This document shows, in pieces, positions 55,637-64,000 of a stretch of 64,000 bases of DNA; within the stretch, counting starts at the first letter, position 1, and each line of letters opens with the position of its first letter. The DNA comes from Amorphophallus konjac. Its lineage: Eukaryota > Streptophyta > Magnoliopsida > Alismatales > Araceae. The position numbers and the translations under genes are program-made. The notes beneath the pieces are model-generated. The model worked only from the letters and a program-made list of their open reading frames with translations, made no database searches and was not told the DNA's origin. The stretch spans positions 145,212,064-145,276,063 of the forward strand of contig CM040126.1 of NCBI GenBank assembly GCA_022559845.1, in the 5' to 3' direction.

Positions 55637-58600
55637 TGTCACGCCCCGAGCGCGGAAGATACTCGGATATGCGCGACGAGTTTATATCAATCATGTCAAT
55701 CAGAGTAGTAGTGTATTCGACACCAAAACAGAGATGCGTAAAATAGAAAGATAACCCAATCCTTTATTTCATAATGGATAGACTATTACAAATCCAATAC
55801 TCTATTCAATAAAAAGGAAAAGTACATAGTTGACTCAAGAAATAGGAAAAAGACTAGATGACACTTGGAGAAGTTCTATCTCTTTCACTCTTGACCATTC
55901 CCATCCGATTGACTTCCCTCGTCGTCGGAATTACCTGAAAAGTAGGGAACACACGGAGTGAGCGAACGCTCAGTAGGAAATTATATCTCAAGCGCTTAGC
56001 AAGGGGTCTAAGTAATTACATTTTTCATGAATGTACTATAGCTATGCATGCTCGCATAAAACGACAAGATAGAGAAAGAATTTATCAATAAGACAGCAAG
56101 ATGAACTAGTCATGAGCTTTCAAGAAAAGATAACAGATATTCAAGCAAGTACTTTTTAGCAAGTCATGTCAAGAACTTTGGCTATCATGTATCAAGCAAA
56201 CAAGTAATTACCCTTTTTTTTCGGGTCACGCAAGTCATGTCAAGTCAAGTACGAGTCAAGTACAAGATTTGTGTGGAATGTCCAATCAAGCTAGTCATGC
56301 ACTCGGTATAATGCCAGATACCTTATCATTCAACTCCCATGGGCACAAGTACTTTCGGGTGCTCCTCCCAGGACCAGATCGGGCCCTATATGCGCAGGCA
56401 TTTATCATGTATTTTGACATCCACTCTTGTATATATAGCCAATGAGGAATTTCAATAATCAAGCTTGTAGATACGTAGGATAACTTTGAGAGAATGGAGT
56501 CCAAAATATAACATTGGACATAGATAGGCGATAATAACGGTATAAACACGATTATCGATGAAACTAGGTGGAATTAGGTTCCCTTAACTCGGGTACCATG
56601 ACAACAAGTATGGACATTCTTTTTATAGAATTGAGGTCCACATGAACAGTATATCAAAGGCAAGATACCCTCATTCTTATTATAGAATTGAGGTCCACAA
56701 GAACATCAACAAATGGCATGATATCATCATCCCATTAAGAATTCTCATGATATACTCTTTGCATATCATAAGGGCCGGTATACCATGTTTCTTTAGAGTG
56801 ACATGTCATTCAATAGTGTAATGGGTTTTTAGGGTACAACCAGCTCAGTCGGCCTTGAGGGAATCCAAGGCTCGAGGAGTCTTACGGAGGTCTCTATGAC
56901 TAACTTGCTAGTCCAAAGGAACGGAATGTCCAATGGAGAGCTTGTATGTCAATGAGAATTGAGGGTGATCGATAAAACATCATGAAACGTGGGACTATAC
57001 TCACGGATTGGAATATAGTGCCAATATATATATATATATAATAAAACCCTCGGTTATAGAAACAGGGAAGAAAACAGTTTTTATAGAAAATAACGACTTT
57101 AACTAAGTCATTAATCACATAATTAACGCCTTCAGTAAGGGCGTTTATCTATTTTCCTTTTTTGCAAAATTTTAATATTTCAGTATTTTACCAAAAACGC
57201 GCCCTGGTGAGGGGCGTTTCTTTACAAGTTGACGACGTATACAGTGGTCGTTCATTCTTTACTTCTATTTTTGCAGTATATATATATTCAGAAATTTATC
57301 AAAAACACGCCCTAGACAGGGGCGTTACTTTTCAATTCACGCCCTGAACAGGGGCGTTAGTCAAGTGAGAGACGACCTATACAGGGTCGTGAATTCAAGA
57401 ATTTTCAGATTTCAAGTATTATAATTTCCAGAAACAAGAGACATGGTCATGACAGGAAAAATATCGGGATATGATCATGCACTGATTTTAGAATCATGTT
57501 TAAGTGGATATTGGATAATTAACATGGGTAATTAACAATTGAGAAAATTGACGTCCGTGTACAGGGCGTCGAATCTGGAATTGACGACCTGGGCATGGTC
57601 GTTTCTTTCAAAGTAGCGCCCTTGTCTGGGTCGCGTATTAAAGTAGCGCCCTTGGAAAGGGCGTTTCTTTCCAATAATAGAACATTTAAAACTCGCGAAA
57701 ACTATATGCATGAACTAATATATATGGTTTAACATAGTTATTATGGTGATTTGGGCTACAGTGCTTGAGAAAACCTACCTTGGGCAATAATCTGGATGGA
57801 GAAACGTGAAGAGATTTGATAAGAAGAACAGAGACTCCTGAACTAGATGGAACTGCTACTGAACGATGGCTTTGATGAAAAGAACGTAGATGAAGAACAC
57901 TTCGTTTCTTCAGGTAGAGAGCTTTTCCTACAGAGGAATATATATATACGAACATCAGTATTTTCTTCATAATACTTGACTGAAGGTAGAGGAAAGAAGA
58001 ACTTACCCTTTTGTTCTTCACAACGTTAATCTTCTTAACCTGTAAGAAGAGATGAAGAATCATTAATTCTTCATGCAACCGAAAGTAATGATAAAAAGAG
58101 ATAAGAAGAACTGCTGTTCTTTACGTACCGTAGCAGCAGCAGATCGACCAAATAGCTTTAGGGTTTGATAGTCAAGGGTTTTTATAGGATTTCTAGAATC
58201 CTAATGGAGTTAGAGTTGCATTGGAAGTAACACTTCCATATTAGAGTTATTACTACATTCGAACTCTTTCTCATAGTTATCAACTTACCCTGGATAAGTT
58301 CCTGGGTCGAACGGGAGACAAATTGAATTAACGACCTAGGTCAGGGCGTCGAATTTAAATTGACGCCTTGTCAGACGTCGTTACTTGTTGAAACGCGTCC
58401 ACTCAAAGGGCGTTACGCTTTCTTGCCCTTTTTATTTATTTTGGTCGTTTGAAATTTGACGCCTTATTATTTGGGCGTCCTTTCTTTAATTCGCGCCTGG
58501 TTGAAGGTCGCTTATTTGTAAGGTCGCGCCTTTTCCTGAGGCATTATTTTCATTAGAGTTTAATTCTTTTCCATTTCAGATTTTTATCTTTTCTTTACTT

Positions 58601-58657
58601 AGTCTTTTATTCTATTTTGACTTATTTTATTCTTTTAAATTTATTAGGGTTGCTACA
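55637..58657 (-). repeat. Gypsy 3 LTR3, sense 5' end, 3021 bp
   Basis: It has the same ends as LTR1. The palindrome arrays are at about 57125-57670 and 58330-58545. Small losses occur in A/T runs. ACATG follows at 58658-58662. Confidence 0.92.
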
Positions 58658-59125
58658 ACATGTGCCGCCGAAGCTCCACAAGAAGCTGCCCGTCAACTAG
58701 AACCCGCTACTCCCGGGTCCCATTGTGTCGCCCTTTACCTCCCTGCGTGGAGTGGGCATTCATATTCATTGCTGTAATATTTGTGTAATAATTTTTCCGG
58801 GAGTATCAGTTCGGCCGGGGTCATCTTCCCCACGCTGAGAGCGTGGAGGTATCGTATTCGCTCACATCTGGGCATTTACTTTATTTTGTATATATTTCTT
58901 TATGCCACTGCTAGAGAGCATGCTAGGATAGTAGCTCGCTATACTTTTTATACCACTGCTGCTGCGAGAGAGAGCGAGACCGTCCCGTGACTCGATCCGA
59001 GTTAACGCGGAAAAGTCGATACCCGAGACTCACTGCTGGTTTCTCAACCGCGCATGGTCTAGCGTTTCCCTCGCATAGGGACGATCGCGAGCTAGAGTCC
59101 CAGGTCGCGTGTCCGTCCCGCATCA
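58658..59125 (+). repeat. Element D left LTR, second part
   Basis: It resumes the LTR after Gypsy 3 (starting with the ACATG duplicate) and matches 62805-63269. It ends CCGTCCCGCATCA. Confidence 0.88.
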
Positions 59126-59128
59126 ATT

Positions 59129-59140
59129 TGGTATCAGAGT
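59129..59140 (+). promoter_or_regulatory. Element D primer-binding site
   Basis: TGGTATCAGAGT lies three bases after the LTR. It matches the initiator tRNA-Met primer site except for the last base. 59141-59447 is leader with no clear ORF. Confidence 0.75.
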
Positions 59141-59447
59141 GCCGGTTGAGTCTAGGGTGTTCAAAAAAAGTGTCATTTACCTCTAGTCATCGTCTAAGTC
59201 GGTCTAAGGTTATATCCGCATACCATTGTTCGGTATATAAAAAGGTGTTGTCCGAACGTTAGGCTATGCCTATCGGGAAGGCCGCACACTTGCGCGAGTG
59301 ATCTTCGGATCGATTAACTCCGTCACGTACCGAGTCTTGGTTTAAGTCTTGGGTCCTTAGTGTGCATTAGTTAGTGAATTCCAACCTTGCATAGTCGGTC
59401 TAGTGTCTTGTCACCGTGTGCCTGCATGTCCACTACCCGCCACCCCC

Positions 59448-60722
59448 ATGGCCATTCCCCAAGACCATGCGTCTGAGTGGTCATCCCTGGTGGCCCGATT
59501 CAATGCCTTCATGGCCCGACCCTTGGATTTCACCCATCTCATTACTAAAGCCACTCTACCCAATGGGTCCACAACGAAACTCCATTTCACCGATAGGGAG
59601 TCGGATAATTGGGTTTCTCTTGATATTGTGAAGTCCCTCTCCAAGACGGGCAAGATTATCCGCGATGGTGATTTTACTTTTGTCGTGTTCGAAAGGATGA
59701 TCGGCTCTGATTTTTACTGCGATGGCGCATGGTGCAATATTGGTACGCTAGCAGGACCATGCATTATATTAGGGCGACCATGGTTGAAAGAGAGGAGAGC
59801 GACCTTCGACCAGGATAGGAGGACCTGCACCTTATATCCACCTCACCTACCCGGCGAGTTCGTCTTCCACGACGGCATTCAGTCGCCCACCTCTTTGTCA
59901 CCAACCTCCCACCCCTATCAGTCCGCTCCGCCTACAGACTCATGCTCACCACCTCTCCTAGAGCCCAACCATGTTGGTCCTAGTCATTTCTCCGATCTGT
60001 GTCCTTCACATTCCCCTACCATAGAGGACACACATACCGAGAATGTCCCACCCGGGCTCATTCTAGTGAGTTATGAAGCTGACCAAGAGTTGGTCGATGA
60101 GTACCTTGCTAATGTTTTGGGGTTAGAGAGTGAGCCAATAGAAGGCCAGGGGCTGTCAGTCACCCCACTCCCACCGGTCATCCCGGACATGTCTATCTTG
60201 CCCACTTTGTCCTCTGTGGACCCCACCATCCCACTTCTACCCGTCTCTCCTACGGTAGCGCAACCACTAGTGACTACCGTACCACTGTCGACCCCCTATG
60301 TTGACACGGTATGGTTTAATTTCTACCATGCGTATGAGAAACAGTGTCCGGACTTCATTTTTGTCGTGCTTCACACTAGACGTCCGGATTACATTCCCGT
60401 CATCCATCCCCTAATCCTCCCACACTTTCATACCCGAGGACGAGTCTTCTTGAATCGGAGACGGTTGACGAAGGATGGAACTCATGGCATTAAGTTGTGG
60501 GTTAGTCTCTCTTTACACGTAGTGCATGTAGACGGTGGCCGTCATCCTTACCGAGTTGTCCTTCATGTGTCCCTTGTGTTGTGTCTCCGTGTCGTCAGTC
60601 ATAGTAGTACTAAGAATGTTCAAGTTTGTCTAGAGTCATGCATGAGTCGGTTTGTTTCATCTTTGTGTGGTTTGTTTTGTGTGGCTTATTTGTGTGATTT
60701 GCATATGTGTGTTAGTACATGA
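59448..60722 (+). CDS. Element D ORF, protease-like centre, unknown function
   Basis: This is an uninterrupted ORF of 424 codons from ATG at 59448 (MAIPQDHASEW) to TGA at 60720-60722. The frame is open 45 bases further upstream without another ATG. About residues 40-140 look like a retropepsin fold: LPNGSTTKLHFTD with FVVF and then CIILGRPWLKERRATFDQD, the hallmark ILGxxWL segment. The place where an active-site D(T/S)G would fall reads TDRESDN, so the enzyme is probably dead; this alignment is mine by eye. Residues 150-290 are Pro/Ser/Thr-rich. The end (after about 300) has no recognised domain. It is the only internal gene of the element. It may be a gag-protease relic kept open, or a protein used in cis. 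Function unknown. Confidence 0.6.
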   Translation: MAIPQDHASEWSSLVARFNAFMARPLDFTHLITKATLPNGSTTKLHFTDRESDNWVSLDIVKSLSKTGKIIRDGDFTFVVFERMIGSDFYCDGAWCNIGTLAGPCIILGRPWLKERRATFDQDRRTCTLYPPHLPGEFVFHDGIQSPTSLSPTSHPYQSAPPTDSCSPPLLEPNHVGPSHFSDLCPSHSPTIEDTHTENVPPGLILVSYEADQELVDEYLANVLGLESEPIEGQGLSVTPLPPVIPDMSILPTLSSVDPTIPLLPVSPTVAQPLVTTVPLSTPYVDTVWFNFYHAYEKQCPDFIFVVLHTRRPDYIPVIHPLILPHFHTRGRVFLNRRRLTKDGTHGIKLWVSLSLHVVHVDGGRHPYRVVLHVSLVLCLRVVSHSSTKNVQVCLESCMSRFVSSLCGLFCVAYLCDLHMCVST

Positions 60723-61097
60723 TGAGTCTGCATGTGTTTTGTGCAAGCTCGTTGTCGGTCTCTTATGAGTGAGAGGCGAGTGGACTCGCTCGAGGAGTAT
60801 GGGATCAGCTCGACATCCATGTCCCAGATCTAGTCACCTATAGGGATCCAGCGGTGATTCATAGTGAGTCTTCGAGCCGCCTCTTCCCCTTGAGAGTGAC
60901 CCCACCCCGGAGTGTTCCACCACTAGCCTCTTCCCGTAGCAGCATGCGCATATAGAGTATATACGGAATGAGCAGGTGACGATCACTTGGAGTGGAGCGT
61001 ATCCGCGCTACTTGGTACGGTGACGGATTCGCCAGAGCTACTCGAGCAGCAGCACCCCTTACTCGACAGGGTCGAGTTCCTCCCACCCGGAGAGAAT
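60723..61097 (+). other. Element D region between ORF and right LTR
   Basis: No gene is seen. A short purine run GGAGAGAA (61090-61096) abuts the LTR and is the only candidate polypurine tract; it is weak compared with the other elements. Confidence 0.5.
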
Positions 61098-63269
61098 TGA
61101 TGGGGGCATCAAAGGCTAATGGGTTGTATTAGTGTGTATTGGCTGGTATTAGTGTGTCTTATGGGTTGTATTGGCTTGTAATTGTGTGTTTTTTGATTTT
61201 TTTTCATTTGGGATCCTTTGTAAGACTTTTAATAAGCCATTGGGCCACATTCCATGAAAAGTCCATTATGTTTCTTTTAATAGAGTCCATTAAGGGGGTT
61301 ATGTCATATTGGGTCATTAGGCTTCATAATGGGTCATTAAATCACTTAAGGCCCAAGTGGGCTTTTCCCTCTCATGGGCCATCTAGGTGGGAGAGTCCAT
61401 AGGCTGAGCATGGGTTAGTGGGCTTGTTTCATAGCCTTGAACCACACTTGGCCCAAGGGAGGCCCATGAAGGGGGCGCCCCCTTCCTTGTCTTATTAGGC
61501 TAGGTAGGTGAAGTTTGAATGGATTATGTGTAATGTGTTTTGACCACATGGGAGAAATACTTTCTCCTATCCCCTTAGTATCCCTTCCAACCCTAAATTT
61601 GAGGGCAATTTGAGTCATTTTCCATTTCATATAAATGCTTGTATTTCCACATTTTGTGTGAATTAATGAGAAGAAAAAATATTTAGTGCAAGAAGCAAAC
61701 CTGTGCCCCCTACCTCTCTCCCTCTGGTTCCTTCCTCCTCCTTCAGCATTTCAGGGTGTAAACCCCTTCTATCTTAGCCCTTTTACATCTGGTTTCTACT
61801 TCTGCCGCCTCCGCCGCTGTTCGTGCCGCCATCGAGCCACCGAGAAGCAAGTTCTGAAGTGCTGTCCTTAGTTCTATTTTGCTGGATAGGGGTTCACTCC
61901 GGGATTTTTAGCTCTTACCTCTAACAACATCTGGATCTGTAATTTTCAGGGTTGGTTCCCCACTTGATCCCCAACCTCCAGAAAACATATCCCGTCATTT
62001 CCCCTTCTTTTTATATTTTTCTATTTTCGTGTATTTTCATCTTCCAGTTCTGTCCCCATTCAGATCTATGTAACAGCAGCTCTGTATTTCCCCCTTTCGA
62101 CCCCCTTCTTGATTTTTATTTGAATCCCCAAATTTATTGGAGGTTCTGTCCACCATCCCCATCCTTCAAAAATTTTCATCGAATTTCAAAAGACTTCTAC
62201 CTATTTTTAGAAATTGTGTCTTTTCCCCAAATTCAGTTCTATCTCTGCTATCCAGATCCGACCCCGGGTCTGTATACAATCCAAAAAAAATCGAAACTTC
62301 CACCAAACCTTTCATAAAGTATATCCCCGTTTTCTTAGCTTCGGCCGTTACAACTTTTATGAAGAGCTCACCTTCTGATTCTGAGGTCTACATCGCGGTC
62401 AATGCCAACTCTCAGGAAAACTTAGTTCTATCCTGAGATTTTGGATCCTGTGAACCAGCAGCTTGAATATTCAATAAAGGCCATCAACGGGAAATTCAAA
62501 TTTCTTTCTCTGGTCATAGATCGAAGGATTTTGAGTTAGCTTTCCATCGGTACCTCTTGTACATCGATCTGACGTCGGTGCTGATCGCAGCATCCATTCT
62601 CTCCGGGTCACGCGCTACAAAACAGAAGCCGCAGATCCGTGGACAGCAAGTTCCACACGATCGGAGCCGATTCGCCTCCCACGAGGCGAACCAGCGCACC
62701 GCCTTCCCAGGGAGCACCCCTCTGGACGTCCCCATCACAGCGGTGCCACTCCGGGCCTACACGGCCCCACTGACCAGCACGTGGGTCCCACGGTCGTGAG
62801 TACGTGTGCCGCCGAAGCTCCACAAGAAGCTGCCCGTCAACCCGAACCCGCTACTCCCGGGTCCCATTGTGTCACCCTTTACCTCCATGCGTGGAGTAGG
62901 CATTCATATTCATTGCTGTAATATTTGTGTAATATTTGTTCCGGGAGTATCAGTTCGGCCGGGGTCGTCTTCCCGACGCCGAGAGCGTGGAGGTATCGTA
63001 TTCGCTCACATCTCAATATTTGCTTTATTTCGTATATATTTCTTTATGCCGCTGCTAGAGAGCATGTTAGGATCGTAGCTCGCTATACTTTTTATATCAC
63101 CGCTACTGCGAGATAGAGCGAGACCGTCCCGTGACTCGATCCGAGTTAACGCGGAAAAATTGATACTCGAGACTCACTGCCGGTTTCTCAACCGCGCACG
63201 GTCCAACGTTTTCCTCGCATAGGGACGATTGCGAGCTAGAGTCCCAGGTCGCGTGTCCATCCCGCATCA
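61098..63269 (+). repeat. Element D right LTR, 2172 bp
   Basis: It starts TGATGGGGGCATC and ends CCCGCATCA, and is collinear with the two-part left LTR. TATA-like CATATAAATGC lies near 61629. ACGAA (63270-63274) follows. No gene is supported. Confidence 0.9.
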
Positions 63270-64000
63270 ACGAAGTTCCCTGGCTGGAAATGTCTATCTC
63301 GGACTCTAGAGTTGTAATATTGAGTGACGCGCCGTTGGTATTCCGTTGCTCAGATATTTATAATCTCTCGGATCTCATCTGCTAAGTCGAGGTTTTTCAG
63401 TAGTTTCTACTCGTTCTCCTTGGATTTGAAGTGGATGACTCGGAGAGAGGGGTCACCGACCTCCAATGGAATCACGACTTCCATGCCATATACCAGCTGG
63501 AATGCTGTCTCACTGGTGGCCGTTATCGGAGTAGTTCGATGTGACCATAGTACACTCGGTAATTCCTCAAGCCAGCTTCCCTTGGCCTTGTCGAGCCTGG
63601 TTTTGATGCCTTTTAAGATAGTTTTGTTGGCATTCTTAACTAGTCCGTTGGCCTGAGGGTGTGCTACTGAAGTGAAGTGGTTGTGAATGTTTTAGTCGGC
63701 GCATCTGTCTCTGAAGTAATGAGAATCAAATTGCCGACCGTTATCACTCACAATCACTCGGGGGACACAGTAACGACAAATGATCGACTTCTAAATGAAA
63801 CTCCATACGACTTATTCGGTGATTCTGGTGGTGGCCTCAGTCTCAATCCACTTGGTGAAGTAGTCGATGGCGACGATGATGAACTTCTTCTGAGCCTGAG
63901 CCGTAGGGAATGGTCCCAAGATGTCGATTCCCCATCGAGCGAAGGGGTATGGCTCAGCAAGGGTGATGAGCTCCGCGGCGGGCTGGTGGATTAGATGGTC
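63270..64000 (-). mobile_element. Element E: old Tat-type gypsy, integrase side
   Basis: This is the other flank of element D. It continues off the right end of the window towards the N-terminal parts of pol. With 38126-38641 it forms one older element into which element D and Copia B inserted. Confidence 0.8.
63275..64000 (-). pseudogene. Tat/Retand-type integrase core of element E
   Basis: Read from 64000 downwards, the minus strand gives ARWGIDILGPFPTAQAQ and VAIDYFTKWIETEA (first catalytic Asp), then TAA and TAG codons and a frameshift near 63790. PRVIVSDNG follows (second Asp), then HPQANG, VLWSHRTTP and YGMEVVIP. The WGIDILGPFP and IDYFTKWIE wording is typical of Tat-lineage integrases. 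Several stops and frame changes show long decay. Partial at the right edge. Confidence 0.82.

Larger units (their letters stand above)
40357..58657 (-). mobile_element. Gypsy 3: tandem Tekay-type element, three LTRs and two interiors
   Basis: The order is LTR1 (40357-43391), interior 1 (43392-47996), LTR2 (47997-51034), interior 2 (51035-55636), LTR3 (55637-58657). ACATG flanks only the outermost ends (40352-40356, 58658-58662). The middle LTR borders polypurine tract on one side and primer-binding site on the other, with no target duplication. This fits one insertion followed by unequal recombination between LTRs, or recombination between two elements, rather than two insertions. All parts are on the minus strand. 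Confidence 0.93.
38642..63269 (+). mobile_element. Element D: non-autonomous LTR retrotransposon
   Basis: Two LTRs starting TGATGGGGGCATC and ending CCGCATCA flank a 1972-bp interior. ACGAA occurs on both sides (38637-38641, 63270-63274). Without the Gypsy 3 insert the element is about 6.3 kb. The interior has a tRNA-iMet-type primer site and one 424-codon ORF, but no RT, RNase H or integrase, so it must have moved with enzymes from another element. The LTRs look about 95 percent alike by eye. Confidence 0.88.

Noticed and set aside
40357..58657. Gypsy 3 as two independently inserted neighbouring elements
   Set aside because: Only the outer ends carry a target duplication. The middle LTR is shared and directly flanked by polypurine tract and primer site.
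63677..63994. 105-codon plus-strand ORF opposite the integrase of element E
   Set aside because: It is antisense to a recognisable integrase and has no domain of its own.

Overview
The window is nuclear DNA of a flowering plant and consists entirely of nested LTR retrotransposons. I found no host gene, tRNA, rRNA or microsatellite-rich island. The evidence for a plant is: Ty1/copia elements of the Sirevirus type (envelope-like third ORF, GA-rich repeated polypurine tracts, 2-2.4 kb LTRs); Ty3/gypsy chromoviruses of the Del/Tekay type with 2.4-3.5 kb LTRs and tRNA-iMet primer sites; an old Tat/Retand-type integrase; and 5-bp target duplications throughout. The species cannot be named from this sequence.

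Layout, outermost to innermost. (E) The oldest layer is a decayed Tat-type gypsy on the minus strand, seen at 38126-38641 and 63275-64000. Into E went Copia B (Sirevirus, plus strand; visible parts 14746-16200 and 32709-38125) and element D (38642-63269, a 6.3-kb non-autonomous LTR element without its insert, TSD ACGAA). Into Copia B went Gypsy 1 (visible 6286-14745, minus strand) and Gypsy 2 (16201-32708, minus strand, TSD TCATG). Into the left LTR of Gypsy 1 went Copia A (1-6285, 5' part outside the window). Into the left LTR of Gypsy 2 went two solo LTRs of different families (18195-20503, TSD GGCAT; 21019-24478, TSD CCACC). Into the left LTR of element D went Gypsy 3 (40357-58657, minus strand, TSD ACATG), a tandem structure LTR-internal-LTR-internal-LTR.

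Coding capacity. Every gag-pol is broken. Gypsy 1 keeps one frame from gag to integrase but has six premature stops and no frameshift seen. Gypsy 2 has stops and several frameshifts. Gypsy 3 copy 1 has an open gag-protease-RT stretch of 905 codons but a broken RNase H/integrase; copy 2 has an open protease-to-integrase stretch of 848 codons but a broken gag and a late frameshift. Copia B is frameshifted in its integrase half, has five stops in its RT half and lacks one catalytic Asp of RT. The only long uninterrupted gene-like ORF besides these is in element D (424 codons, protease-like centre without a recognisable active site).

The most unusual signal is non-coding. Each LTR family carries its own dense array of short motifs. 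The Tekay-type LTRs hold CpG-rich imperfect palindromes whose two arms change together from unit to unit. The two Sireviruses hold degenerate direct repeats upstream of the TATA box, a series of hairpin modules downstream of it, and a long inverted repeat that straddles the polypurine tract and the LTR start. Blocks about 330-430 and 650-700 nt from the sense 3' end of the Tekay LTRs are shared between families that otherwise look unrelated, suggesting conserved leader-RNA functions.
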